Origin: Nocardioides sp. Soil774
GTDB taxonomy: Bacteria; Actinomycetota; Actinomycetes; Propionibacteriales; Nocardioidaceae
Assembly: GCF_001428125.1 (NCBI RefSeq)
Contig: NZ_LMSM01000008.1
Coordinates: 231,185 to 295,184, forward strand
DNA: 64,000 nucleotides
Direction of reading: 5' to 3'
The position numbers and the translations under genes are program-made. Below the pieces are notes generated by a model, which saw only the letters and a program-made list of their open reading frames with translations, was not told the DNA's origin and searched no databases. Shown here in pieces: positions 41,964-53,300 of the stretch (position 1 is its first letter; every line of letters starts with the position of its first letter).

Positions 41964-41998
41964 GGAGGGAGTATGGCGCGCGGGCTACGGTCGGGCGA
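41964..41998. promoter_or_regulatory. 35-bp divergent leaderless promoter region
   Basis: CATACT on the minus strand (41975-41970) lies 6 nt from GTG 41963. TACGGT on the plus strand (41986-41991) lies 7 nt from GTG 41999. The two candidate -10 elements are 10 bp apart, so each -35 must lie inside or beyond the opposite -10, and simultaneous occupancy by two polymerases looks impossible. Confidence 0.5.
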
Positions 41999-42469
41999 GT
42001 GAATGCGCGCGTCCACTCGATCCACCTCGCCCCGGGCCGCCGCCTGCCCACGAAGTCGGTCGCGTCGGTCGAGGCGGAGGCCGGCGCCGGCCTGGTCGGC
42101 GACCGCTACCACGGCAGCAGGCACCGCCACGTGACCGTGCAGGCGCTCGACGACCTCGCCGCGGCCGCCGAGGTGCTGGGGCGCCCGGTCGAGCCGGGGC
42201 TGACGCGGCGCAACGTCACCTTGGACCACGGACCGCTCCCGACCCGGCCGGGTGAGCGGCTGCGGATCGGCGAGGTCGAGCTCGAGGTGGTGCGCATCGC
42301 CGCGCCCTGCCGGCTGCTCGACGACTGGCTGGGCCCCGGTGCGATGCAGGCGCTGCGCTCGCCCCGCGGCGGCACCGTCTTCCGGCTGCTGTCGTCGGGG
42401 ACGATCTCGGTCGGCGACGAGGCCGAGCCCCACCCGGTCCCGGAGCACCCGGACAGCACTGTGCGGTGA
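41999..42469 (+). CDS. MOSC-domain protein
   Basis: A 156-residue MOSC (molybdenum cofactor sulfurase C-terminal) domain protein. It has GLVGDRYHGSRHRHVTVQ near residue 31, LTRRNVTLDHG near 68, and the conserved cysteine in RIAAPCRLLDDW, which would hold the Moco sulfur or sulfide. The role is probably sulfur transfer or N-hydroxylated compound reduction, as in YiiM-like proteins. GTG 41999 looks leaderless. Confidence 0.9.
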   Translation: MNARVHSIHLAPGRRLPTKSVASVEAEAGAGLVGDRYHGSRHRHVTVQALDDLAAAAEVLGRPVEPGLTRRNVTLDHGPLPTRPGERLRIGEVELEVVRIAAPCRLLDDWLGPGAMQALRSPRGGTVFRLLSSGTISVGDEAEPHPVPEHPDSTVR

Positions 42470-42503
42470 TCCTGACGCGGCTCGCGCACCAGGATCACCG
42501 CAC
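42461..42503 (+). terminator. hairpin overlapping the MOSC stop codon
   Basis: GTGCGGTGATCCTG (42461-42474) pairs perfectly with CAGGATCACCGCAC (42490-42503) over 14 bp with a 15-nt loop. The left arm contains the MOSC TGA stop. It is followed 2 bp later by a second, perfect palindrome, and the pair separates convergent genes. Confidence 0.6.
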
Positions 42504-42505
42504 TG

Positions 42506-42541
42506 TCGTCGCGATCCCCGGATATCCGGGGATCGCGACGA
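42506..42541. terminator. perfect 36-bp palindrome between convergent genes
   Basis: Two 18-bp arms (TCGTCGCGATCCCCGGAT and its complement) meet at GATATC without any mismatch or loop. It lies between the MOSC gene (plus) and katG (minus) and probably stops transcription from both sides. There is no T-tract. Confidence 0.65.
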
Positions 42542-42554
42542 GAGCGACCAGCGC

Positions 42555-45286
<2,732 letters not shown>

Positions 45287-45301
45287 TCGTCACCCTGCCC
45301 C

Positions 45302-45322
45302 CTTTTCTTGAACGGGTCAAGT
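45302..45322 (-). promoter_or_regulatory. FurA operator/promoter
   Basis: Read on the minus strand this is GACTTGACCCGTTCAAGAAAAG. CTTGA/TCAAG arms (45307-45321) form a dyad, with TTGACC as a probable -35. It closely resembles the FurA boxes ahead of furA-katG in mycobacteria and Streptomyces, as I recall them (TTGAC...TTCCAGAAAAG). Confidence 0.7.
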
Positions 45323-45325
45323 CTT

Positions 45326-45877
45326 CTACGAGCGCGCCGGCAGCCCCGCCCACTCGTCGCGCAGGATCGCCCAGACCTCGAGGTCGTGGCGCACCTCCCG
45401 CACCCGGAAGGTCTCGCGCAGGGTGCCCTCGTGGGTGAAGCCGAGGCGCTCGGGGATCCGGCGGCTGGCCGCGTTGCCCGGGGCGCACTTCCACTCGACG
45501 CGGTGCAGGCCGCGCTCGACGAAGGCCCAGTCGAGCATCGCCGCGACCGTGCGGGTGACGATCCCGCGGCCCCGGGCGGACTCGGCGATGAAGACGCCGA
45601 CCTCGGCGGAGCCCGCGCGCGGGTTGATGCTGGGGAAGAGGGTGCCGCCGACCAGCTCGTCGTCGACCCAGATGCCGAAGAGCCGCCGGGTGTCGTCGGC
45701 GCGGCCCCTGGTGAACCCCTCGATGAACCCGCGGGCGGCGTCGACCTGCTCGAAGTGCTCCCACGGGAGCCACTCGTAGAAGTCGGGGCCGTGGTGCTCG
45801 AACAGCGCGGCGAGCTGGTCGGCGTGCCAGGGCTCGAGGTCGGCGATGCGGGCGTGGTCGATCTGGAGGCTCAGCAC
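45326..45877 (-). CDS. RimJ/RimL-type GNAT acetyltransferase
   Basis: A 183-residue GNAT of the RimJ/RimL subgroup. It has EVGVFIAESARGRGIVTRTVAAML (acetyl-CoA loop) and CAPGNAASRRIPERLGFTHEG (family C-terminal motif). It likely acetylates a protein N-terminus or small amine. GTG 45877 is preceded by TAGGGT with a 7-nt gap. It lies on the same strand as, and upstream of, the furA operon, but the operator separates them. Confidence 0.9.
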   Translation of the reverse strand: MLSLQIDHARIADLEPWHADQLAALFEHHGPDFYEWLPWEHFEQVDAARGFIEGFTRGRADDTRRLFGIWVDDELVGGTLFPSINPRAGSAEVGVFIAESARGRGIVTRTVAAMLDWAFVERGLHRVEWKCAPGNAASRRIPERLGFTHEGTLRETFRVREVRHDLEVWAILRDEWAGLPARS

Positions 45878-45969
45878 GAGGGCGACCCTAGGACGTCCGG
45901 GGTAGTTCAGGACGTCATGGGTGGAGAACCGCCCGATGGCCTACCGGAACGTCCCGAACCACGCCGGCG

Positions 45970-46932
45970 TCAGGTCAGTCCGGCGGCCTCGCCGAGCCAG
46001 GCCCACGCCCGCGCCCGGGCGTCCGGGCTCGGCCGCGTGCTCGGCAGCAGGCTCGTGGGTCGCTCGACCCGGTCGTGCCAGAACCTGCCCGTCGGCGGGG
46101 CCGGCTCGACCGCGGCCAGCCACACGCTGGTGTCGGCACCCTGGGCGTCGTCGCGCAGCACCGGACGCGTGATCGAGCGGAACCGGGGCAGCGACTCCTG
46201 CACACCAGGGGTGTCGGCCCAGCCGGGGTGCATCGTCGCGACCGTGATGCCGTCCCCGGACCAGCGCTCCCCGAGCAGCGGACCCATCTCGACCTGCATC
46301 CGCTTCGAGCGCGCGTAGGCCGTCGTGGGCGAGTAGTCGCCGGCGAGGTAGGCGGGGTCGTCGGCGCGCAGCGCCTGGCCGTACATCCCACCGCTGCTGA
46401 CCAGCACGACGCGACCGCCCGCCAGCGGTCCGCGCAGCGCCTCGGTCATCACCACGGGACCGACGACGTGCACGGCCATGCTGAGCTCGTGGCCCTGCGC
46501 GGACTCGGTGCGCTCGGGCGGCATGACGCCGGCGTTGTGCACGATCGCGTGCAGCTGCGGGACCTCGGCGGCGAAGTCGACGGCGAAGCGGCGTACGTCG
46601 TCGAGGTCGCCGACGTCGCAGCGCCACAGCCGCAGCTCGGATCCAGGCCGCTCGCCGCGGATCCGGTCGAGCACCCCGGCGCCCTTGGCCTCGTCGCGCA
46701 CGAGCATGTGCACGACCGCGCCGAGGTCGGCGAGGCCCCCCACGGTCGCGATGCCCAGCCCCGAGCTGGCGCCGGTGACCAGCACGTACCGGCCCGCCAG
46801 CGCGCCGGCCGGCGGATCCGCGGGCCAGCCGGGCAGCGCGCGGCGCACCGCCAGGCCGATCGTGGTGTAGCCGAGCACGAGGGAGCGGTCCATCGCGGCG
46901 TCGACCGCGCGGGTCAGGAGCGGACGGGACAC
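45970..46932 (-). CDS. short-chain dehydrogenase/reductase
   Basis: A 320-residue SDR protein. The NAD(P) loop YVLVTGASSGLGIATV starts at about residue 49; VHNAGVM and the active-site Tyr-Lys in TAYARSKRMQVEMG follow. The first 45 residues are an extra segment with a weakly hydrophobic stretch. It resembles dehydrogenase/reductase DHRS12-like SDRs. It begins 3 bp after the aldo/keto reductase stop, forming a two-gene operon. Confidence 0.9.
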   Translation of the reverse strand: MSRPLLTRAVDAAMDRSLVLGYTTIGLAVRRALPGWPADPPAGALAGRYVLVTGASSGLGIATVGGLADLGAVVHMLVRDEAKGAGVLDRIRGERPGSELRLWRCDVGDLDDVRRFAVDFAAEVPQLHAIVHNAGVMPPERTESAQGHELSMAVHVVGPVVMTEALRGPLAGGRVVLVSSGGMYGQALRADDPAYLAGDYSPTTAYARSKRMQVEMGPLLGERWSGDGITVATMHPGWADTPGVQESLPRFRSITRPVLRDDAQGADTSVWLAAVEPAPPTGRFWHDRVERPTSLLPSTRPSPDARARAWAWLGEAAGLT

Positions 46933-46935
46933 GGC

Positions 46936-47805
46936 TCAGCTCGCGTCGAGACGAGCCAGCTCGTCGGCGGTGAGCTCGATGTCGGACGCCGCCGCGGAGT
47001 CGGTGATGGAGGAGGGACGCTTGGCGCCGGGGATCGGGATGACCACCGGGGACTGCGCGAGCTCCCACGCCAGCGCGACCTGCTGGGCGCTGACGCCGCG
47101 GGCGGCCGCGATCTCGGCGAAGGCGGGGTGCTTGTCGGCCAGCTCCTTGGCGTCGGAGAGGCCGCCGAGGGGGCTCCACGGCAGGAAGGCCAGGCCGAGC
47201 TCCTCGCACACCTCGATCTCGGGCTTGCTCGATCGGAACTTCGGGCTGAACTGGTTCTGCACGCTCACCAGGGCGTCGCCGAGCACCGCGTGGGCGGCCC
47301 GGATCTGGTCAGGGTTCGCGTTGGACAGCCCGACGCGCGCGACCTTGCCGCTGTCGGCGATCTCCTTCAGCGTGCCGATCACGTCGTCGTAGGGGACCTT
47401 CGGGTCGGGCCGGTGGTGCTGCCACAGGGCGAGCTGCTCGACGCCGAGGCGGTGCAGGCTGGCGTCGACCGCCTCATGGAGATGCGCCGCGGAGCTGTCG
47501 GTGTCCCATCCGCCGCCCTCGGTGCGGACGTGGCCGCCCTTGGTGGCGAGGAGCACCTGGTCGCGCACGCCGAGCTCGTCGAGGATCGAGGCGATGAGGC
47601 GCTCGTTCTCGCCCTGCGCGCCCGCGCCCTTCTCGTCGCCGGGGCCGTAGGCATCGGCGGAGTCGAAGAGGGTCACGCCTGCATCGAGGGCGGCGGTGAC
47701 GGTGTCGAGGAGCTGCTGCCGCGGCTGCGTGCCGGTCTGGTCGAAGGTCATCAGGCCCAGGCCGATGGCGCCGACCTGCTGGTTTCCGAGGGTGCGAGTC
47801 TGCAT
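46936..47805 (-). CDS. aldo/keto reductase
   Basis: A 289-residue aldo/keto reductase. LFDSADAYGPGDEKG supplies Asp and Tyr of the catalytic tetrad, LATKGG the Lys, and LALWQHHRPDPKVP the His region; the C-terminal IPIPGAKRPSS binds NADPH. ATG 47805 is preceded by TAGGGT with a 7-nt gap. It is followed by an SDR gene, so both may act on the same carbonyl compound. Confidence 0.92.
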   Translation of the reverse strand: MQTRTLGNQQVGAIGLGLMTFDQTGTQPRQQLLDTVTAALDAGVTLFDSADAYGPGDEKGAGAQGENERLIASILDELGVRDQVLLATKGGHVRTEGGGWDTDSSAAHLHEAVDASLHRLGVEQLALWQHHRPDPKVPYDDVIGTLKEIADSGKVARVGLSNANPDQIRAAHAVLGDALVSVQNQFSPKFRSSKPEIEVCEELGLAFLPWSPLGGLSDAKELADKHPAFAEIAAARGVSAQQVALAWELAQSPVVIPIPGAKRPSSITDSAAASDIELTADELARLDAS

Positions 47806-47860
47806 GCGTTCGACCCTACGACCGGCGTCCCAGCCGGGGCCGCCCGCTGGTGCCGGGGCG

Positions 47861-48322
47861 TCAGACCGCGGTGCGGCGGAAGCGCTCGAGCAGCTCGAAC
47901 GCCGGCTCGGGGTGGGCATCGAGGTCGCGGCCCAGCGAGTGCTTGACGAAGGCGGCGTAGCCCAGGGTGTCGATGGCCTCGCGGGCCGTGACGTTGCGGA
48001 AGCCCATCGACCACGTCGGGAAGGCCCGGGCGACCACGGTGCGGCGGTCGAGCACCTCGATGCGGTCGTGGCGGTCGTCGGCGCAGATGGCGTCGAAGAT
48101 CGTCATCACGTCGGCCTCGGCGCCCTCCAGAGTCTGGATGACGTTGCCGCCGCTGTAGAGGAGGAGGCCGGTGACGCCGAGCTGCTCGTTCTTCGGCCGG
48201 ATCTCCTCGATCAGCTCGACCAGCTCCTCGACGCTGAAGAGGTCGGTCGCGGTGCTGGTGTAGGTCAGGGTGAGCACCGCACCCTCGTGGTGGGGCTCGG
48301 CCTCGAGTGTCAACGCGCTCAT
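47861..48322 (-). CDS. BLUF blue-light photoreceptor
   Basis: A 153-residue protein with one BLUF (FAD-binding blue-light sensor) domain, residues about 15-110. All key residues are present and by chance carry the same numbers as in AppA: Tyr21 (LTYTS), Asn45, Gln63 (VIQTLEG), Trp104 and Met106 (TWSMGF). The C-terminal 45 residues are helical and form a short cap, not an enzyme. Such short BLUF proteins signal by protein contact. ATG 48322 begins the domain. It lies between redox genes and fgd; its partner is unknown. Confidence 0.9.
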   Translation of the reverse strand: MSALTLEAEPHHEGAVLTLTYTSTATDLFSVEELVELIEEIRPKNEQLGVTGLLLYSGGNVIQTLEGAEADVMTIFDAICADDRHDRIEVLDRRTVVARAFPTWSMGFRNVTAREAIDTLGYAAFVKHSLGRDLDAHPEPAFELLERFRRTAV

Positions 48323-48426
48323 CGCCTCGCACGCTAGGCACGCGTGCACGACGGCGACCACACCCGAAGGCGTGACGTCGTCGTGGCGCATCCCTCACCG
48401 CGGGATCGCGGCCGGGCGGGGTCGGA

Positions 48427-49446
48427 TCAGCCGCCGAGCTCACGCAGACAGGGAAGCACCTCGGCGCCGAAGGAGCGGAGGAACGCCTCCTGGTCGTGGC
48501 CGGGCGCGTGAAAGACGAGGTGGTCGAATCCCGCCTCGACATAGGGGCGTACGGCGTCGACGACTGCCTCCGGCGTGGTCTCCACGATCCAGCGCGAGGC
48601 GACCTGCTCGATGGGCAACCGGTCGGCGGCGGCCGCCATCTCCATCGGGTCGTCGAGACGGTGCTTCTCCTCCGCACTCAGCGACAGCGGCGCCCAGAAG
48701 CGCGTGTTGTCGAGCGCCTCCTCGCGCGTCGGGGCGTAGGACAGCTTGATCTCGATCATCCGCACGATGTCGCCGGGCGCGCGGCCTGCCGCCTCGAGGC
48801 CGTCGGCCACGGCGGGCAGGAGCTGGTCGGTGTAGAGATCCATGCCCTTGCCGCTGGTGCAGATGAAGCCGTCGCCGACGCGTCCGGCGTACTTCGCCAT
48901 CTGGGGGCCGCCTGCGGCGACGTAGATGGGCACGCCGCCGTCGGGACGGTCGTAGATCGTCGCGTCGACGGTGCGGTAGTAGTCGCCCTCGAAGGTGACC
49001 CGCTCGCCCGCCCACAGCTCGCGCATCAGCCGCACGGCCTCGCGCAGCCGCGCCCAGCGCTCCTTGAAGTCGGGCCACTCGCCGAGGCCGACCGAGATCT
49101 CGTTGAGCGCCTCCCCGGTGCCCACGCCCAGCAGCACGCGCCCCGGGTGGAGCAGCGTGAGCGTCGCGAGCTCCTGGGCGAGCACCGCCGGGTTGTAGCG
49201 GAACGTCGGGGTCAGCACGCTGGTGCCCAGCACGACCCGCTCGGTGCGCTCGCCGATGGCGGCCAGGCAGGTCAGCGCGTGGGGCGCGTGCCCGCCCTCG
49301 TGGCGCCAGGGCTGGAGGTGGTCGCTGACCATCACGCTGTCGAGACCGACCTCCTCCGCGCGGACACCGAGCTCGACGAGCTCGCGGGGACCGAACTGCT
49401 CGGCCGAGGCCTTGTAGCCGATGGTGAGGGGCGTGGACGCGGTCAT
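48427..49446 (-). CDS. fgd: F420-dependent glucose-6-phosphate dehydrogenase
   Basis: A 339-residue LLM-family enzyme with unmistakable Fgd motifs: [53 protein letters not shown] and [11 protein letters not shown]. It oxidises glucose-6-phosphate and reduces F420 to F420H2, the cell's main F420 reductant. The catalytic His40-type residue is in SDHLQPW. It sits at the edge of an F420 region and diverges from another F420 oxidoreductase across 71 bp. Confidence 0.96.
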   Translation of the reverse strand: MTASTPLTIGYKASAEQFGPRELVELGVRAEEVGLDSVMVSDHLQPWRHEGGHAPHALTCLAAIGERTERVVLGTSVLTPTFRYNPAVLAQELATLTLLHPGRVLLGVGTGEALNEISVGLGEWPDFKERWARLREAVRLMRELWAGERVTFEGDYYRTVDATIYDRPDGGVPIYVAAGGPQMAKYAGRVGDGFICTSGKGMDLYTDQLLPAVADGLEAAGRAPGDIVRMIEIKLSYAPTREEALDNTRFWAPLSLSAEEKHRLDDPMEMAAAADRLPIEQVASRWIVETTPEAVVDAVRPYVEAGFDHLVFHAPGHDQEAFLRSFGAEVLPCLRELGG

Positions 49447-49517
49447 GAGGAGATGGTGTCCTAACGGTGGGCGTCAGCGGGGGTGCGGAGGGGGTGCGAG
49501 GTGGCATCGTGCGGGGT

Positions 49518-50525
49518 GTGAGCGATGAGCTGCCGCTGCTGGGGTTCGGGCTTCCCGTGTCGGGCAGCTGGGCCACCCCCGCGAGGATGATCCACCTCGC
49601 CCGGCGGGCGGAGGACCTCGGCTGGGCCTCGCTGTGGACCTTCCAGCGCCTGCTGCAGCCGGTGGCCGAGAAGCTCGACGCGGCCTACGACGCCGCGCAC
49701 AACCCGGGAGCCAGGCCGGTCTCCGACCCGGCGTACGCCTCGGTGCACGACGCCGTGCTGCCGCTGGCCTTCGTGGCCGGCCACACCACGACGATCGGCC
49801 TGGGCACCGCGACGCTGTGTGCGCCGTTCACCCCTCCCGTCGCGCTGGGCAAGGCGATGTCCACGCTCGACCACCTCAGCGGCGGTCGGGTGACGGCCGG
49901 GATCGGGATCGGCTGGCTGCCGCAGGAGTACGTCGCCGCGGGGGTGCCGTTCGAGCAGCGCGGCGCCCGGATGGAGGAGTACGTCCGCTGCCTCAAGGCG
50001 GTGTGGACGCAGGACCCGGTCGAGTTCGACGGCGAGTTCTACACCGTGCCCCGCTCCCACGTCGGGCCGCCGCCGGTCCAGCGGCCCCACCCGCCCGTGC
50101 TCATCGGCGGCGCGGCCGAGGCGGCGCTGCGCCGGGCCGGCCGGTTGGCCGAGGGCTGGATCGGCAGCACCCGCACCGACGAGGAGTCGCTCGCCCGATC
50201 GGTCGCCCTGGTGCGCGCCGGGGCGGAGGAGGCCGGGCGCGACCCGGACGCCGTACGCATCCTGGTGCGGATGGTGGTCGACCTGGTCGCCGAGGATCCC
50301 GGCCGCGGTCGCCGTCGGGGGTACGGCACGCGGCAGCAGGTCCTCGACGACCTGGCCGTCCTGGCGAGCCACGGGGCCACCGAGGTCCTGGTGGACCTCA
50401 ACTTCTCCCCGCGCGTGGGCTCGCCGGACGCGGACGCCGATGCGGCGACCGAGGAGGCCGAGCGCGTGCTGGACGCGCTCGCCCCGCTCGCGCCCCACCT
50501 CAGGAGGCCTCCACCTTCGGCATGA
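49518..50525 (+). CDS. LLM-class F420-dependent oxidoreductase
   Basis: A 335-residue luciferase-like TIM-barrel oxidoreductase of the F420-dependent TIGR03619-like group. It has LARRAEDLGWASLWTFQRLL, LDHLSGGRVTAGIGIGWLPQE and RPHPPVLIGGAAEAALRRA. The hydride acceptor is unknown. GTG 49518 begins family similarity; upstream codons do not. Its last 26 bases overlap the convergent LLM gene. Confidence 0.88.
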   Translation: MSDELPLLGFGLPVSGSWATPARMIHLARRAEDLGWASLWTFQRLLQPVAEKLDAAYDAAHNPGARPVSDPAYASVHDAVLPLAFVAGHTTTIGLGTATLCAPFTPPVALGKAMSTLDHLSGGRVTAGIGIGWLPQEYVAAGVPFEQRGARMEEYVRCLKAVWTQDPVEFDGEFYTVPRSHVGPPPVQRPHPPVLIGGAAEAALRRAGRLAEGWIGSTRTDEESLARSVALVRAGAEEAGRDPDAVRILVRMVVDLVAEDPGRGRRRGYGTRQQVLDDLAVLASHGATEVLVDLNFSPRVGSPDADADAATEEAERVLDALAPLAPHLRRPPPSA

Positions 50526-51486
50526 TGTCGTACTTCAGGCGCTTGAGGTCGTCGAGCGTCTTGGAGACGGGCACGTCGGCGAAGGGCGGCCACAGCAGCG
50601 GCATCGTCAGGCCGGCCTCCTGGTAGGCCTTGAGCCGGTCGACGATCTGCTGCTCGGTCCCGATGAGCAGGTTCGACACCTTGCGGTTGTCGGTCTGGTC
50701 GGTCTCGGTGTCGGTGATCGTGAACCAGATCATCGAGCACATGTCGAGGTCGTCGATCGACTTGCCCTTCTCCTCGAGCTCGCGAGCGATGGCCGTGCGC
50801 CACTCGGTGAGCTCGGCCGGGGAGTCCTGGATGCCGATCCAGCCCGACAGGCCGTACTTCGCGACCCGGTTGGCCGAGCGCTTGGGGTCCTTGAGGCCGC
50901 TGAAGTAGATCGGCGGGTGCGGCTTCTGCACCGGCTGGTGGCCGAAGCCCGAGGGGCCGAAGTCGGCGAACTCGCCGTGGTACTCGAAGATCTCGTTCTG
51001 CCAGATGCCCAGGCAGATCTCGATGGTCTCGCGCACGTGGGCGTGGCGCCGCGGGAAGAGGTGGGTCGCGCTCGCGGCATCGAACTCCTCCGGCATCCAG
51101 CCGGCGCCGACGCCGACGTTGAGCCGGCCGTGGGAGAGGTGGTCGATGGTGGCGCACTCCGCGGCGAACACGGCGGGTGCGCGGTAGGGGGTGTCGGTGA
51201 TGCTCATGCCGATGCGCACCTTCTCGGTGCGGGCGGCGAGCCAGGGCAGGATCGGCCAGCCCTGGAACCACTTGCCCTTGGAGCCGACGGGCATCTGGAG
51301 GGGGAACTGGTCCATCATCCCGAAGGGGTACTGGAGCTCCCCGCGGTCGGAGGCCTCCGGCACGATGATGCGGTCCAGGGTCCAGACGGAGTCGAAGTCG
51401 AGCTCCTCCGCCAGGTCGGTGAGGTCGGCGAGCTCCTGCACCGTGACGTGGTCACGGAACGTGGGCAGGTAGAGGGCGAGCTTCAT
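50500..51486 (-). CDS. LLM-class F420-dependent oxidoreductase
   Basis: A 328-residue luciferase-like oxidoreductase. MKLALYLPTF, LAEELDFDSVWTLDRI, IDHLSHGRLNVGVGAGWMPEEF and KPHPPIYFSGLKDPKRSANR follow the family pattern. The AMP-ligase gene lies 159 bp upstream on the same strand, so it may work on an acyl or aryl substrate activated by that ligase. The substrate is unproved. Confidence 0.88.
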   Translation of the reverse strand: MKLALYLPTFRDHVTVQELADLTDLAEELDFDSVWTLDRIIVPEASDRGELQYPFGMMDQFPLQMPVGSKGKWFQGWPILPWLAARTEKVRIGMSITDTPYRAPAVFAAECATIDHLSHGRLNVGVGAGWMPEEFDAASATHLFPRRHAHVRETIEICLGIWQNEIFEYHGEFADFGPSGFGHQPVQKPHPPIYFSGLKDPKRSANRVAKYGLSGWIGIQDSPAELTEWRTAIARELEEKGKSIDDLDMCSMIWFTITDTETDQTDNRKVSNLLIGTEQQIVDRLKAYQEAGLTMPLLWPPFADVPVSKTLDDLKRLKYDIMPKVEAS

Positions 51487-51645
51487 GTCAACGGTCTCCT
51501 CGGGAGCGGTCTCGGCCGACCCGGAGGCGTCCTCACGCCGCGGTCGGGCCCTTGTGTCGTATCTCACAATCTGTCCCGGATCCGCCGCAAGGGAGCGCGT
51601 GCTCATGGTTTGCTCAACGCTCGCCGGCCCCGCCGGAGGCGTACG

Positions 51646-53169
51646 TCAGAGGCGCTCGCGCAGCTCGCGCTTGAGCACCTTGCCGTAGTTGTTCGTCGGC
51701 AGCGCCTCGACGAAGCGGTACTCCTTGGGCCGCTTGAACCGCGCGATCCGGTCCAGGCACGTGCGGTCGAGCTCCTCGGTGGGCGGCTCGGTGCCGTCGG
51801 TCACCACGAACGCGACCACCGACTCCCCCCACTCGGGGTCGGGTCGGCCGACCACCGCGACTGCCGCGACGTGCGGGTGGCACAGCAGGGCCTCCTCGAC
51901 CTCGCGGGGATAGATGTTCATCCCCCCGCTGATGATCAGGTCCTTGGAGCGGTCGCGCAGCGTGAGGAAGCCGTCGTCGTCGAAGCTCCCCACGTCGCCG
52001 GTGTGCAGCCAGCCGCCGCGCAGCGCCTCCGCCGTGGCGTCGGGCTGTCGCCAGTAGCCGGCCATCACCACACCGCCGCGTACGACGACCTCGCCGACCT
52101 CGCCGGCCGGGAGCGGGCGGTCGTCGTCGTCGACGACACGCACCTCCACGTCGGTGCGGGGGAAGCCCACGCCCTGGATCCGCTCGCGCCACCGCGGGTG
52201 GTCGCGGTCGGCGTGGTCGGCCCTCGAGAGGCCGGTGATCGTCATCGGCGTCTCCCCCTGGCCGTAGATCTGCGCCAGTCGCGGACCGAAGGTCGTCAGG
52301 GCAGCCTCGAGGTCGGTGAGGTACATCGGGGCGCCGCCGTAGATGATCGTCTTCAGGCCCCCCAGCCCGTCGGGGCCCGCCGCGACCAGCGCCGGCTCGG
52401 AGGCCAGCCGCTTGACCATGATCGGCGCCGCGAAGAAGGACATCCCGCGCCAGCGGGCGAGCAGGGCCAGCAGCTCCTCGCCCCCGAGGCCCGGGCCGCT
52501 GGGGAAGACGCTCACCGCGCCCCGGGCGACGTGCGGCAGGCCGTAGAGGCCCGAGCCGTGGGAGAGGGGGGCCGCGTGCAGGACGCTGTCGCTCGAGCTG
52601 ACGGGGTCGATGTCGGCGAAGTAGCTCAGCGACGCCATCAGCAGGTTGCCGTGCGTGAGGGTCGCGCCCTTCGGCCGGCCGGTGGTGCCGCTGGTGTAGA
52701 AGAGCCAGGCCGGGTCGTCGCGGTGCCGGTCCACCAGCGGCAGCGGGGCGCTCGAGGTGAGCTCGCCCCACGCGGCTCCGGGCACCCGCACGACGCGCTC
52801 GAGGCAGGCCACGGAGTCGAGCAGCGCCTCCACGTCGGCCGTGTGGGCATCGTCGGTGAGCGCCACCCGGGTCCCGCTGTCGTCGAGGATGAAGGCGATC
52901 TCGTCGCGGTGCAGGCGGGCGTTGACCGGCACCGCGACCAGCCCCGCGTGCCAGGCCGCGAACTGCGCCACGAGGTAGTCCGGTGCGTTGGCCATCACGA
53001 TCGCCACGCGGTCGCCGGGGTCGAGGCCGAGCCCCCGCAGCCCGGCGGCACCGCCCGCGACGCGCGCCGCCAGCTCGGCCCACGTCGCGTGCACGTCCTC
53101 GCCCGCGGCGAGGGCCGGGCGCTCGCGCAGCCGGCGCCCGTTGCGCTCCACCCAGGAGGCCAGGTTCAT
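51646..53169 (-). CDS. class I acyl/aryl-CoA ligase (AMP-forming)
   Basis: A 507-residue ANL-superfamily adenylating enzyme. The AMP-binding P-loop-like motif is FYTSGTTGRPKGATLTHGN; YGQGETPMTI, GWLHTGDVG, RSKDLIISGGMNIYPREVE and the C-terminal catalytic Lys in NNYGKVLKREL are present. It makes acyl- or aryl-CoA from a carboxylic acid; the substrate is not deducible. It neighbours LLM and F420 genes, so a degradative pathway is possible. Confidence 0.92.
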   Translation of the reverse strand: MNLASWVERNGRRLRERPALAAGEDVHATWAELAARVAGGAAGLRGLGLDPGDRVAIVMANAPDYLVAQFAAWHAGLVAVPVNARLHRDEIAFILDDSGTRVALTDDAHTADVEALLDSVACLERVVRVPGAAWGELTSSAPLPLVDRHRDDPAWLFYTSGTTGRPKGATLTHGNLLMASLSYFADIDPVSSSDSVLHAAPLSHGSGLYGLPHVARGAVSVFPSGPGLGGEELLALLARWRGMSFFAAPIMVKRLASEPALVAAGPDGLGGLKTIIYGGAPMYLTDLEAALTTFGPRLAQIYGQGETPMTITGLSRADHADRDHPRWRERIQGVGFPRTDVEVRVVDDDDRPLPAGEVGEVVVRGGVVMAGYWRQPDATAEALRGGWLHTGDVGSFDDDGFLTLRDRSKDLIISGGMNIYPREVEEALLCHPHVAAVAVVGRPDPEWGESVVAFVVTDGTEPPTEELDRTCLDRIARFKRPKEYRFVEALPTNNYGKVLKRELRERL

Positions 53170-53300
53170 GTCGACAACCTCGCCGCGGGAGCGCCGCGGG
53201 TCAAGGCTCGCGCTGCAGCGTTGAGAAAGGCGTGATTGTTCGCCGAGCCCGCATCGGCGAGGCTGGGCGCACATGTCGCACCCGACAGGCTGGAGCCGCG

